Shown one piece after another: positions 50,783 through 60,104 of a DNA stretch of 64,000 nt; positions within the stretch are counted from its first letter, which is position 1, and each line of letters begins with the position of its first letter. The translations under genes and the position numbers were made by a program. The notes below the pieces were generated by a model that was given only the letters and a program-made list of their open reading frames with translations, was not told the DNA's origin and searched no databases. The DNA is from Hanamia caeni (lineage in GTDB: Bacteria; Bacteroidota; Bacteroidia; Chitinophagales; Chitinophagaceae), in assembly GCF_003721595.1 (NCBI RefSeq), contig NZ_RJJR01000011.1, forward strand, positions 1 to 64,000, written 5' to 3'.

Positions 50783-51969
50783 CAGATCACCTCCTCAATT
50801 GTAGTTATTATCCTGCCAAGATTTGCTTTTTTAGAAAGATTTGAAATAGCATACTTCTTTCCTCTCTCTCCCATTAATTCTAAGTCGGCTTTTGCCATCT
50901 GATACATTCGTTTCATAGCTATCTCCATATCGTCGACACTTTCAGGTTCGGTTACAAAACCACAATTCGAATTTGTCAAAATATTTGCCACATCGCTTTC
51001 TTTCTCCACACAAGCTATAATGGGTTTAGCAGAAAATAAATAGGCGGTCAATTTTGAAGGTGTCGCGGTAAGAGAAATGCCTTTTTTTAATGGCAACAAA
51101 AGAACGTCAGCCCGGGATTGGATAGATGGAACATCTGATGGGACAACCTCCAAAAATTGGATATGTTGATTGTTTAATTCCTTCGCAATTCTAATACATT
51201 CGTCTTTTTCATTTCCGTTGCCAACGATTACTAAACGGCTATCGGGTAAAGACGCTTTATCGAAAGCATAAAGTAGTAATTCCACTCCGGCACTTGCGCT
51301 AACGCTGCCCACGTACATGAATGTAAACACAAATTGCTGCCTCTTCGCAGCTTCAAACTTTAAAAAGACCTCATCATCCTGCCAGTTTCTGACTACTGTA
51401 AATTTTGACTTGTGTATTCCCCTGGTTTTAGATAAGTAAGAAACCATATTCTCCGAAATACCCAAAATTTTTGTTGAGTGTCGCAAGATGTACTTATCCA
51501 ATGGCAAAAGAAATCTGTAAAAAAAACTTCTAAAAAATTTAGGTAATTTTCCGACGAGCGATTCCGGGTAAACATCCTGGATATGGAGAACGGTTGGGAT
51601 ATTTATTTTTTTTGCTTCTTTGATTATTAAATATTGCGACGCCAACGGCCAGGAATTTATGTAAATACAATCGATTCCTTTACCGTTCTTTTTAATATAT
51701 TCTGCGCTGCGTTTTCCGAAACTATAACTTTCCCTAAATCGTCCGATAATTGTTGAAGCCGGTGACACAAACGACTGCAGCCGGATTACGTTATAATTTA
51801 CAGGATCCTTCAAATTTTCAAATTGATACCCTTTTGGCCGGCTAGGTACCGGGCAAAGCACCACAACATTATTTTTTTTAGATAGCTCAAGAGCAATATC
51901 ATTTGAGAGGCGGGCAGAAACTACCGGCTCAGGAGGAAAAATTGAAGAAATAATAAAGATTTCTGGCAA
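50782..51969 (-). CDS. GT4-family glycosyltransferase (WcaI-like)
   Basis: The 395-residue GT-B enzyme has IFIISSIFPPEPVVSARLSNDIALELSKKNNVVVLCP at the N-terminus, then HIQDVYPESLVGKLP, FTFMYVGSVSASAGVELLLYAF and the donor-site region PTPSKLTAYLFSAKPIIACVEKESD with the E-x7-E-like pattern. The conserved part begins right after a TTG at 51969, taken here as the start. An ATG at 52086 would add 39 atypical residues and overlap wbpB by 38 bp. Adds one sugar of the repeat unit; specificity unknown. Confidence 0.82.
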   Translation of the reverse strand: MPEIFIISSIFPPEPVVSARLSNDIALELSKKNNVVVLCPVPSRPKGYQFENLKDPVNYNVIRLQSFVSPASTIIGRFRESYSFGKRSAEYIKKNGKGIDCIYINSWPLASQYLIIKEAKKINIPTVLHIQDVYPESLVGKLPKFFRSFFYRFLLPLDKYILRHSTKILGISENMVSYLSKTRGIHKSKFTVVRNWQDDEVFLKFEAAKRQQFVFTFMYVGSVSASAGVELLLYAFDKASLPDSRLVIVGNGNEKDECIRIAKELNNQHIQFLEVVPSDVPSIQSRADVLLLPLKKGISLTATPSKLTAYLFSAKPIIACVEKESDVANILTNSNCGFVTEPESVDDMEIAMKRMYQMAKADLELMGERGKKYAISNLSKKANLGRIITTIEEVI

Positions 51970-52048
51970 AATTGTGAACGCTGATGCTAAACCCTGCAAT
52001 GCTATGTAAGAATAATTGCATTGATACTTACAGGTAGCCTTGTTTAAA

Positions 52049-53011
52049 CTAAGAAAAAGGATGTGTGGAAGCAGGTATTTTTGCAAATGGATGGTATTCC
52101 CCTTTAAGACCTATTGGTGTAGCGTGTCTGATATCGTGTACTATTTGAATCGCCTGTTTCGTTTCTCCAATCCGAAAGCCATTTCCGGAAAGGATCGCTT
52201 TGTACGAATCTGTGTGAAGATCCGTAAAGCCATCGCTAAATTCAAGTTCATCTCCTCCTATCTGTATCGATCTGTAGGTGCGTTTCCCCTGTGCTTTTAT
52301 TTCGTCCGGTATTGTATCGTAACTGATGCTCAGAAACCATCTTACCCGCGCCTTCTCGAGTTCAAGATATCCGGCAGCCCTGTCGTGAGTGTGCACATTC
52401 ACTGTGTTGCTTATTACCGGACCGAAGATCCAGGTAAGCATATCATAAAAGTGAACACCAATGTTTGTCGCGATACCACCCGACTTACTAATATCACCTT
52501 TCCACGAGGTGTAATACCAATGACCACGTGACGTAAGATAGGTGAGATCAACATCATATATTTTGTTTTCAGGGCCGTTCATTACTTTTTCCTTCAACGC
52601 GATTATCGCCTGGTGAAGCCTCAATTGAAGTATTGAAAAAATGTGTTTGCCTGACTCTCTTTCTATTTCCTCAAGTGCATCAATATTCCACGGATTTAAT
52701 ACTATTGGCTTTTCACAAATTACATCAGCATTGTTTCTCAAACCAAAACGAATGTGGCTGTCATGCAGATAATTGGGCGAGCAAACAGAAACGAAATCAA
52801 TAGGATGATCTTTTCTTTTTTGTTTATCAATATGCCTGTCAAACCGTTCAAACTCTACAAAAAAGTCAGCTTCAGGAAAATAACTGTCCATAATACCCAC
52901 ACTGTCAAAAGGATCATAAGCAGCTAACAAATTGTTACCTGTATTTTTTATTGCCTTTAAATGTCGCGGAGCAATGTATCCGGCAGCTCCAATTAATGCA
53001 AATTCTTTCAT
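52049..53011 (-). CDS. wbpB: WbpB-like UDP-GlcNAcA 3-dehydrogenase (Gfo/Idh/MocA)
   Basis: The 320-residue NAD-dependent enzyme oxidises C3 of UDP-N-acetylglucosaminuronate. It closely resembles Pseudomonas aeruginosa WbpB: FALIGAAGYIAPRHLKAIK.TGN.L.AAYDP.DSVGIMDS, VSVCSPNYLHDSHIRFGLR, ADVICEKPIVLNPWNIDALE, LQLRLHQAIIALK, VDLTYLTSRGHWYYTSWKGD and IATNIGVHFYDMLTWIFG. The EKP motif and the NIGVHFYD block are catalytic-domain signatures. It overlaps wbpI by 4 bp. The dehydrogenase that makes its substrate (WbpA) is not in the window. Confidence 0.92.
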   Translation of the reverse strand: MKEFALIGAAGYIAPRHLKAIKNTGNNLLAAYDPFDSVGIMDSYFPEADFFVEFERFDRHIDKQKRKDHPIDFVSVCSPNYLHDSHIRFGLRNNADVICEKPIVLNPWNIDALEEIERESGKHIFSILQLRLHQAIIALKEKVMNGPENKIYDVDLTYLTSRGHWYYTSWKGDISKSGGIATNIGVHFYDMLTWIFGPVISNTVNVHTHDRAAGYLELEKARVRWFLSISYDTIPDEIKAQGKRTYRSIQIGGDELEFSDGFTDLHTDSYKAILSGNGFRIGETKQAIQIVHDIRHATPIGLKGEYHPFAKIPASTHPFS

Positions 53012-54123
53012 ATGTTTTCTTTTAGATTATTTTTTTCTGATTGCGACGACATTATTTCGTCGCAGATTCGTTCTGCCGCGTTACCACCGCCGTATAACTC
53101 ACTTGATTTTACAAATTCTTTGTTGGAGATCGATTTAACTGCCGCCAGAATTTTTTCGGAAGATGCTCCCACAAGTTGGTTGTAGCCATTAGCGACAAGT
53201 TCAATCCACTCAGTTTCGTTGCGCAGTGTAATGCAGTATTTATTGAAAAAATACGCTTCTTTTTGTACCCCGCCACTGTCAGTCAGCACAAATTTTGAAT
53301 GTGATAATAATTGCACCATGTCGAAATAGCCTACCGGTTCTATGATCTTAAATTCCGGGATAATATGAGAGGTTGCAAGTATTTTGCCTGTTCTTGGGTG
53401 AAGCGGAACCACTACAGGAATTGTGGTGTTTACTTTGTTCAAGGCAGTAACAATTTCCCTTAACCTGTCAATATTATCTGTATTTTCTGCACGATGAATG
53501 GTTGCCAGAGCGTATGCGCCGTCTTGCAATCCATTATCCTGCAAGGTTTTTGATTCCTGATCTGATTTCGCTTTGTAATATAACGCTGCATCTTGCATCA
53601 CATCGCCTGAAAGAATAATTTTTGATTGGATGTTTGCAAATCCTTCGTTCATTAAATTATTTACTGCAGTTTCAGTAGGGCAAAATAAAATATCACTGAT
53701 CCTGTCGGTAAGAATCCGGTTAATTTCTTCAGGCATATCATTGTTGTAACTTCTTAGCCCCGCCTCTACGTGTATTACCTTTATGTGGAATTTCTTTGCG
53801 GCCAGGGCGCCAGCTAAAGTTGAATTGGTATCGCCATACACCAGCAAGTAATCAGGCTTTTCCTTCAGTAAAATTTCTTCTATCCCTTCGAGCATTTGGC
53901 CGGTCATCGCGCCATGAGAAAGCCCGTGGATGTCTAAATTATAGTCAGGCACCGGGATTTCCATTTCGTCAAAGAATATCTGGGACATATTTTGATCGAA
54001 GTGCTGGCCGGTATGAATAATTACTTCACTTACTTCTGTAGGATATTTGCTAAATGCACGCGATACCGTTGCCGCTTTTACAAATTGGGGACGGGCACCT
54101 ATCACGGTAACTACTTTTATCAT
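53008..54123 (-). CDS. wbpI: WbpI-like UDP-2,3-diacetamido-glucuronate 2-epimerase
   Basis: The 371-residue member of the 2-epimerase family has the WbpI branch text: VIGARPQFVKAATVSRAFSK, IIHTGQHFDQNMSQIFFDEMEIPVPDYNLDIHG, HGAMTGQMLEGIEEILLKEKPDYLLVYGDTNSTLAGALAAKK, HVEAGLRSYNNDMPEEINRILTD, DVMQDAALYY, LTDSGGVQKEAYFF and LYGGGNAAERI. WbpI converts UDP-GlcNAc3NAcA to UDP-ManNAc3NAcA. Adjacent wbpB supports this over plain WecB. Confidence 0.92.
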   Translation of the reverse strand: MIKVVTVIGARPQFVKAATVSRAFSKYPTEVSEVIIHTGQHFDQNMSQIFFDEMEIPVPDYNLDIHGLSHGAMTGQMLEGIEEILLKEKPDYLLVYGDTNSTLAGALAAKKFHIKVIHVEAGLRSYNNDMPEEINRILTDRISDILFCPTETAVNNLMNEGFANIQSKIILSGDVMQDAALYYKAKSDQESKTLQDNGLQDGAYALATIHRAENTDNIDRLREIVTALNKVNTTIPVVVPLHPRTGKILATSHIIPEFKIIEPVGYFDMVQLLSHSKFVLTDSGGVQKEAYFFNKYCITLRNETEWIELVANGYNQLVGASSEKILAAVKSISNKEFVKSSELYGGGNAAERICDEIMSSQSEKNNLKENI

Positions 54124-54171
54124 TTGAATAGTTGTAAAAAAAGGTTGAAAAAATTATCCGGATACAAAAAG

Positions 54172-54190
54172 ACAGTAAACGAACAAATAA
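54172..54190 (-). other. Recurrent 3'-flank motif, copy after the DUF4091 gene
   Basis: On the minus strand TTATTTGTTCGTTTACTGT lies 46 bp past the DUF4091 stop. It is the best match to the consensus. It is bracketed by ATCCGG/CCGGAT-like arms (near 54157 and 54191), so it may sit in the loop of a weak hairpin. Confidence 0.6.
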
Positions 54191-54235
54191 CCGGAATTTA
54201 TGTTTTGTAAAATTGGAAATAGTATGTCTAGCAAA

Positions 54236-56440
54236 TTATTGCTTTTGTAATGCAGCAATTATGATTTTCCTGGCACTGTCTGCCTTCGTTTCAATCAAAG
54301 GATTTTGTATTACATCCTCTGCGAGCGCTTTTGCCTTTTCTGCGCCAACCTGGTTTGCATACGCCCGCAGCAAACTATAATCTTCAATTCCTAATTTAAA
54401 TGCTTCCCACCGCCTGGTTGAAATTATTTCCTTTCCCGGACCATCATAAATAACAGAGTAGCTGTTAGTAGGATAAATCAAAGGATCTGTGAAAGAATTT
54501 AAGGTTTTATTGATTCCCTCATCAGCGTAATTCCAAAACCCGATGCCGGTATATCCGTCTGCAAATGCTGTCCAGGACATTAAGCGATAGAAACGGTAAG
54601 GAGATAAATTTCGTGCAGGCGCACTTCCGCTATATGTCCAAACCTGGCAACTGTGGGATGGTAAATTTTGAATACCCACGAAATTAGATTGAATTTGAGC
54701 GACGTCTAATAATGTCAATAATTCGTTCACTGCCGTTTGATTCGCTAACGTAGCATAAAATTTAATATTTGGAATGGCTTTCTTAGCCCATAACATGAAC
54801 GCTTTAAAATCAGAGACATTACTTCCATACACTTCATCGTAGGGATATACATAAATCATTGCATTGCTAAATCCGTGTTGTTGAATGTCATCTATTATCG
54901 CATTGTACCATTTGACAAATTTCGCCTTCCAGTCATCTGACATAAATTGTCCGTCGCTATATCCACTTCTGATTCGTGGTTCAGCGTAATTCATAAACAA
55001 TAGGATGTTTTTCACACCTTTAAAATTGCTTAGGTAGTTATTAAAAGCGGTATAATTGCTGGTAACGAAATTCGGAATAACCGCCGCTGGAATAACCATC
55101 GTATTAATGTTATGGTCCAACAGGTCATTCATCGCTTCCTCCTTCCGGTCAGATAAAATAGGTCGTGTAAAATACGCCCATACATTGGCATTCAACCGAT
55201 TATTGCTAACTGCAGCATCAAATACATTTACTTTTATATTAATAACTTTCTTTTCAGATCCGCATTGAAATACCAAATTGATGTTTGTGCTCCCGGTGGT
55301 ATTTGCCCTCACTTTAAAAAAGAACATTTTTGTGTAACCGCCATCTATTTTAACAGCCCCGTCAACATTTACAAGCGGATCCGGCACCTCATCACCATTT
55401 GTGGTCGGTACAAAAGGAACCGTAAATAAATCAATTCCGGCAGAGTATCCTTTCTGATTTAATTTAAATTGAAAGTTTTTTGCTGAGGTAGTAGTATTCG
55501 TTATCACAAAGGAACCATAGTCTGACAAACCTTTAGGTATAGAATAATTAAATGCAATTGGCAAAGATGAAGAATTATCCGGAAGATAAAACTGGCTCAA
55601 CGTGTCCCAGGGGTTGTATCGTTGAACTAAAAAAGAACTCTTACTTACTGTTTGAGCATATCGTGCGTTCATCACCCCTACCCGGCGTTTGAGATCCTGC
55701 AGCTCAGTACCCGAAATATTTTGCCTGCCTAAGCTTTTTACAATTTGATCAATCGTTGCATCACGCCTAAAATTGACATTTCCGTGGGACCTTTCTAAGC
55801 CATTAACCGTTCTCCTTAAGTTTTGTTTCAAAAATTCTATATTTTTTATTGAATCTTCTGCCTGTCTCAAATTATTTTTCAAAATTGGATAGGTCTGCTT
55901 TAGCGAAACCTGTGCTCCCTTCCACACTTCTATTTCATCACAAAACACAAAAGTACCATTGGGAATGACAGAAATTCTTACATACCGGCCAGTTGCCTTA
56001 ATACTGCTTAAAACAAATTTTTTTACAAGATAAGGTCCGGGCACATTGCCTGTATCATCAGCGACATCACCGACATATTGATAATTTTCATCGTCTTTGC
56101 TGACAAAGACAAATATGTTTTTTGGAAAATTTACAAACTGGTCTTGACGTCTGACTGTATTGAAAGTAACCGATGAAATCGGTTGCGACTGTTCTAACTC
56201 AATAGTAATAGTTACCGGAACATGCTCCCATCCTACTGTGGTGGCTGCAGCCCAAAAATATCCCTTTGTGTAAACGCCATCTGTCAACGAGGTTTTGTCA
56301 GAGGAAGGTGCAGTATTAGGATAATTTGGGGAAACGGACAACGTGTAACTTTTATGTAAAGCTATATTTTGTGCTACTCCTGAAATTTCCGTCAGAAATA
56401 AAACTATTAAAAAAAGACATGCGCTTACTCCGTATCTCAT
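54236..56440 (-). CDS. Secreted discoidin (F5/8C)-DUF4091 glycoside hydrolase-like protein
   Basis: The 734-residue protein has a signal peptide (to ..ISGVAQ). A discoidin/F5/8 type C-like domain at ~25-180 (NIALHKSYTLSVSPNYPNTAP..LTDGVYTKGYFWAA, ISSVTFNTVRRQ, GRYVRISVIPNG) binds carbohydrate in related proteins. A coiled segment (~185-290) follows, then a beta domain and a C-terminal DUF4091 domain (~420-720; YVYPYDEVYGSNVSDFKAFM, SPYRFYRLMSWTAFADGYTGIGFWNYADEG, RRWEAFKLGIEDYSLLRAY). DUF4091 is a TIM-barrel glycosidase-like domain. A secreted hydrolase inside a biosynthesis locus may trim or release the polymer. The catalytic residues are not certain. Confidence 0.85.
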   Translation of the reverse strand: MRYGVSACLFLIVLFLTEISGVAQNIALHKSYTLSVSPNYPNTAPSSDKTSLTDGVYTKGYFWAAATTVGWEHVPVTITIELEQSQPISSVTFNTVRRQDQFVNFPKNIFVFVSKDDENYQYVGDVADDTGNVPGPYLVKKFVLSSIKATGRYVRISVIPNGTFVFCDEIEVWKGAQVSLKQTYPILKNNLRQAEDSIKNIEFLKQNLRRTVNGLERSHGNVNFRRDATIDQIVKSLGRQNISGTELQDLKRRVGVMNARYAQTVSKSSFLVQRYNPWDTLSQFYLPDNSSSLPIAFNYSIPKGLSDYGSFVITNTTTSAKNFQFKLNQKGYSAGIDLFTVPFVPTTNGDEVPDPLVNVDGAVKIDGGYTKMFFFKVRANTTGSTNINLVFQCGSEKKVINIKVNVFDAAVSNNRLNANVWAYFTRPILSDRKEEAMNDLLDHNINTMVIPAAVIPNFVTSNYTAFNNYLSNFKGVKNILLFMNYAEPRIRSGYSDGQFMSDDWKAKFVKWYNAIIDDIQQHGFSNAMIYVYPYDEVYGSNVSDFKAFMLWAKKAIPNIKFYATLANQTAVNELLTLLDVAQIQSNFVGIQNLPSHSCQVWTYSGSAPARNLSPYRFYRLMSWTAFADGYTGIGFWNYADEGINKTLNSFTDPLIYPTNSYSVIYDGPGKEIISTRRWEAFKLGIEDYSLLRAYANQVGAEKAKALAEDVIQNPLIETKADSARKIIIAALQKQ

Positions 56441-56443
56441 TTA

Positions 56444-57082
56444 CTACTGTTGTCTATTTAAGCTTAGAAAATCTTCTATGCTTTGAAAATGCGTGGCTCT
56501 TTGTTGTAGTTTTTCATCAGAGTATTCCCACCATTTTGTTGCTTCAAGTTCTTTAATAACATCATCATCAAATCGTTTCCTGATTACTCTCGCCGGATTA
56601 CCTGCAACAATTGAATAGGGCTCTACGTCCTTTGTGACAACGGAATGGGCTCCAATTATCGCACCATTTCCAATGGTTATCCCACCTTTAACAAAAGCAT
56701 TAGAACCAATCCAAACGTCGTTGCCGATAACGGTTTTTACATATTCCTGAAATTGCACTTCTGCAAAACATTTATTTAAAATATTGTTCCTGGAATAAAA
56801 GACCGGAGAAGTGGAAACAAAGTTTACAGGATGACTTCCTCCGCCTATCATTACATTACTGGCAATTGAACAAAAATTTCCAATTTCGGCTTTAATTATC
56901 CAGCAATGATCAGCTACATATGAATATCTTCCAACAACGGACCAATATATACGGCTTTTTGTTAGAACAGCCACTGTTGGATCTATGTGACTCTCTGTTA
57001 TGAAGACGAAAAGAGAGCTTTTGGAAAAAAGCCGTGCAGGCAATTGAAAAAGCTGACCGATAACAATTTTAATTTTCCTCAT
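56444..57082 (-). CDS. Hexapeptide-repeat (left-handed beta-helix) acyltransferase
   Basis: The 212-residue protein has isoleucine-patch repeats: VGRYSYVADHCWIIKAEIGNFCSIASNVMIGGGSHPVNFVSTSPVFYS (catalytic-type His in GGGSHP) and IGNDVWIGSNAFVKGGITIGNGAIIGAHSVVTKDVEPYSIVAGNPARVIRKRF. This matches CatB/MaaT-type O- or N-acetyltransferases of capsule loci. Ends 3 bp before the DUF4091 gene. It may acetylate the polymer or a nucleotide sugar; it could fill the WbpD role, although WbpD is normally closer to wbpB. Confidence 0.88.
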   Translation of the reverse strand: MRKIKIVIGQLFQLPARLFSKSSLFVFITESHIDPTVAVLTKSRIYWSVVGRYSYVADHCWIIKAEIGNFCSIASNVMIGGGSHPVNFVSTSPVFYSRNNILNKCFAEVQFQEYVKTVIGNDVWIGSNAFVKGGITIGNGAIIGAHSVVTKDVEPYSIVAGNPARVIRKRFDDDVIKELEATKWWEYSDEKLQQRATHFQSIEDFLSLNRQQ

Positions 57083-57095
57083 TATTCCTGTGCTA

Positions 57096-58220
57096 TCAAT
57101 TTAATTGCATAAAATGAATAAGAGGAGCAACTTCATGTTCCCAATTATGCCGCTGAAGAAAAGCGCTTCTTCCTCTTTCAGCCATTTCGCAGGCTTCAAC
57201 GGGTCTGTTTATTAAAAGCTCAAACGATTCTGCTATTTTTTCAGGATTTTCCGTATCGGTTAACAATCCGCATTTTTCCTGATTTACAATTTTTACCATT
57301 TCCACAGAGAAGGAAGGAACGATTACGGGAATACCGGTAGCCATATACTCAAAAAAACGATTGGGAAGGCTATCAATTCCCAGATCTTTGCCGTAAGCGA
57401 TAAGGCCTCCATGGCAAGCAGACATCTCATTTTGCATTTCAGCGAATGGCAATCCATGATGTAACTCGACATAATTTTCTAATCCAAGCTGCTTCAGCTT
57501 ATCTTTGAAAGAATGATTATCCAAACCTTGCTGTTCAATCATTAGTACCCTACATTCTATATTTTTTTTCTTTAAAATTACCAATGCATCTAAAACTTGT
57601 TTTGTTCCTCTTGCTGGATGATTTTTCCCGTGAACAATAGTGAAAACACTTTTCTTTCTTATTTCACCACTTGGCTTTGCATAGCTCTGGGGTAAACAAC
57701 TCCTTACTATCATAAAAGGACGGGCTGGTGAAACATAAAAATCCAAAACATTGTTGTTCACCCCGATTGTCAGATCAAAGTCGCGAACAACTCTTCTGAT
57801 TAGTTTTAATACAAAATTGCTAACCACAGGATAAAGCTTTCCCTTTATTTTTCGGTTAAGCAGGTCTTTGTGAAAAACCTCGTGAATATCAAAAATCGCT
57901 TTCGCTTTTCTCCGATTTCTAATGAGTGAATAAAAAAAAGCCAATTCCGGATCCGGAATATACACGTATGCAATGTCCTTTTGCTTTAAAAACTTTTTCA
58001 AAACTAAACGGTTCACAGCAAGCCTTCCAACCATCCCTTTCTTTTCAGGGATTAGGATTCTTTCGATATTATCATTTCCCAGCTCATTTTCAAAATAGAA
58101 ACTTTCAGGACCAATCCAAATTACCTCAAATGTTTGATTCAGCGAAAGAGCTATTTTATGGTAAACGCGTACGTCGTCAATTGGGTGAACACTTGTTAAT
58201 ATGCAAACTCTTTTTTTCAT
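57096..58220 (-). CDS. GT4-family glycosyltransferase
   Basis: The 374-residue protein has VCILTSVHPIDDVRVYHKIALSLNQ at the N-terminus, then AYVYIPDPELAFFYSLIRNRRKAKAIFDIHEVFHKD, a middle KSVFTIVHGKNHPARGTKQVLDALVIL and the donor-site region SLPNRFFEYMATGIPVIVPSFSVEMVKIVNQEKCGLLTDTENPEKIAESFE typical of GT4 enzymes. It lies 13 bp upstream of the acyltransferase and 8 bp after wbpG. Specificity unknown. Confidence 0.9.
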   Translation of the reverse strand: MKKRVCILTSVHPIDDVRVYHKIALSLNQTFEVIWIGPESFYFENELGNDNIERILIPEKKGMVGRLAVNRLVLKKFLKQKDIAYVYIPDPELAFFYSLIRNRRKAKAIFDIHEVFHKDLLNRKIKGKLYPVVSNFVLKLIRRVVRDFDLTIGVNNNVLDFYVSPARPFMIVRSCLPQSYAKPSGEIRKKSVFTIVHGKNHPARGTKQVLDALVILKKKNIECRVLMIEQQGLDNHSFKDKLKQLGLENYVELHHGLPFAEMQNEMSACHGGLIAYGKDLGIDSLPNRFFEYMATGIPVIVPSFSVEMVKIVNQEKCGLLTDTENPEKIAESFELLINRPVEACEMAERGRSAFLQRHNWEHEVAPLIHFMQLN

Positions 58221-58228
58221 TTTTCAAT

Positions 58229-59341
58229 TCATTTTTTTCTTACAGAGTTGTACATCCTCATAAAAAAATTAAAAGTTGAATCAATTGAGGGATATTCACT
58301 GTGTTCCACTTTCGGAAGATTCAGAAATGAATCTAACTCACTTTCATCTATTTCAAGTTTGTTGCAGATATATTCTTTATCCAGTTTTAACTGCTTGCTG
58401 TCGTAGAGAGGCTCTTGCAGTTCTTCCAATGCCTCAGGCCTCGAAATGAATCCGGATATTATCACGCTGGAGAGATGTGCTTTTCGTTTATCATATCCAT
58501 ATCTTTCCGGCAACCAGTAATGTTGGAAAAACCTGGTAAAAACTGATTCACCATGCTTTACTCCATAGTCTTGCCAACCGAATTCCGATTTCAGAAAATC
58601 CTTTGCTTTTTGTTTATCATAAACAACATAATCAAGCGGCTTAAAAACTTTCTGTTTTAGTACGATTGTAAAATAGATCTTCTCGAAAAGTGAAATTGTA
58701 GTATATGATTTCAGTTTTGCACCTCCGAAGTTTTTATTAATGTACTTCAATTGCTTTGAATCCATTGCATTGTAGCCCCACGACTTTGGCATAATGGATT
58801 CCGTTGCAAGGTTGTGGCCAGTAAGGATATAGCCTATTTTTTCTTTTGCCGCTCTTTTATATAATTGAGCAAAAAATACATGATCCTGGGGAATATCCTG
58901 GTTGACGACCCCTGACCTTAAATAAGCGAGTTGCAGTTTTCGTACTTCTTCCCAATCCACAACATAAGTATACAAGTCAACATTCAGCGCTTTTACTAAT
59001 TTTTCAATGTTCGATTCAGCAATCTCTGAATTCCAACCTGCATTCACGTGAACGGCCAAAACCCGCAAATTCCAAACTCTCGTGGCAAGATGGATCAAAT
59101 AGGAACTATCAACTCCGCCACTCAACCCGATTACACAATCATAGTTTTTGTTTTTACCGGCCTCCCTGATACGGGAAAGAAGCGTTTCAAGTTTCTTTGC
59201 GCCAATTTCGTTGGGATGCCATCTTTCTTCTAACAAAAGCTCGGCGCCGCAACAATGGTTACAAAAGCCTCTTTCATCAAAGTGAATATACTTGTCGCTT
59301 TCATCCATTACACACCGGGCACAAATGCGCCAATTATTCAT
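58229..59341 (-). CDS. wbpG: WbpG-like N-acetyl sugar amidotransferase
   Basis: The 370-residue PP-loop ATP pyrophosphatase has the P-loop VIGLSGGVDSSYLIHLA (~86-102), an N-terminal zinc-like pair ICARCVMDESD and FCNHCC, and ILTGHNLATESIMPKSWGYNAMDSKQLKYINKNFG, typical of WbpG. With HisH2 and HisF2 supplying ammonia it turns an N-acetyl group of a UDP-sugar (or sugar residue) into an acetamidino group; in P. aeruginosa O5 this gives Man2NAc3NAmA. Overlaps the hisF2 gene by 8 bp. Confidence 0.93.
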   Translation of the reverse strand: MNNWRICARCVMDESDKYIHFDERGFCNHCCGAELLLEERWHPNEIGAKKLETLLSRIREAGKNKNYDCVIGLSGGVDSSYLIHLATRVWNLRVLAVHVNAGWNSEIAESNIEKLVKALNVDLYTYVVDWEEVRKLQLAYLRSGVVNQDIPQDHVFFAQLYKRAAKEKIGYILTGHNLATESIMPKSWGYNAMDSKQLKYINKNFGGAKLKSYTTISLFEKIYFTIVLKQKVFKPLDYVVYDKQKAKDFLKSEFGWQDYGVKHGESVFTRFFQHYWLPERYGYDKRKAHLSSVIISGFISRPEALEELQEPLYDSKQLKLDKEYICNKLEIDESELDSFLNLPKVEHSEYPSIDSTFNFFMRMYNSVRKK

Positions 59342-60104
59342 TTATTATTTTTTTTATTGTTAAACGATCAGGATAACTTATCAGCACCGCCTTTCGCGGT
59401 CCGTTGAAAACAAAGATACTTCCTGCCGCGGCTGCACCTGCACCTCCATTAAAAATCACATCTTTTATATCCCCGTAACTACCACAGCCACCACAAGCTA
59501 TCACCGGCACATCTACTTTTGAGGTTATAGAACTAATTAATTCGACGTCATAACCTTTCATTGTGCCATCTCTGTTCACATCATTTATCAAAATTTCACC
59601 GGCGCCCAATTCCTCAAAGGCCTTCATCTCGCTGGAAATAGAATCTGTTTTCATTGGAATCTTTTCCATAGAATTTGTGACAATATGCCTTTTGCCCCAA
59701 AAATCTTTATTGATGTTTACGGATACAACAACACTCTGATTACCATATTTGGCGGCAAGTTTTGAAATGAGTTCCGGGTTTTTGAACGCCGTTGAATTCA
59801 GGCTGATCTTCTCAATACCAATGCTAAATAATTTCTCTGCATCTTCTAAACTTGTCACTCCCCCACCGTAAGTAAGTGGTGAAAAACAAACGGTCGAAAT
59901 TCTTTGAATCAACTCAAAATTGGGCTTTCTTCCCACTTTGGACGCTTCAATATCCAAAATAATTATTTCATCAACCATTTTTTTGTTGAAAATGTTAATC
60001 GTGTTAAGAGGGTCGCCAAGGTAAACCGGATTGGCAAACTTGATAGTTTTGACCAATCCTTTTCCTTTCAAAAGCAAACAAGGTATGATTCTCGATCGGA
60101 TCAA
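59334..60104 (-). CDS. hisF2: HisF2-like ammonia-channel partner of WbpG
   Basis: The 256-residue (beta-alpha)8 barrel is homologous to imidazole glycerol phosphate synthase HisF (RIIPCLLLKGKGLVKTIKF, GDPLNTINIFN, YGGGVTSLEDAEKLFSIGIEKISLNS, ACGGCGSYGDI). The two catalytic aspartates of histidine HisF are replaced: L11 for D11 and N130 for D130. The LLLKGKGL text is the same kind as in O-antigen HisF2 proteins. It therefore should not make histidine precursors and more likely passes ammonia from HisH2 to WbpG. Overlaps hisH2 by 4 bp. Confidence 0.92.
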   Translation of the reverse strand: MIRSRIIPCLLLKGKGLVKTIKFANPVYLGDPLNTINIFNKKMVDEIIILDIEASKVGRKPNFELIQRISTVCFSPLTYGGGVTSLEDAEKLFSIGIEKISLNSTAFKNPELISKLAAKYGNQSVVVSVNINKDFWGKRHIVTNSMEKIPMKTDSISSEMKAFEELGAGEILINDVNRDGTMKGYDVELISSITSKVDVPVIACGGCGSYGDIKDVIFNGGAGAAAAGSIFVFNGPRKAVLISYPDRLTIKKIINE

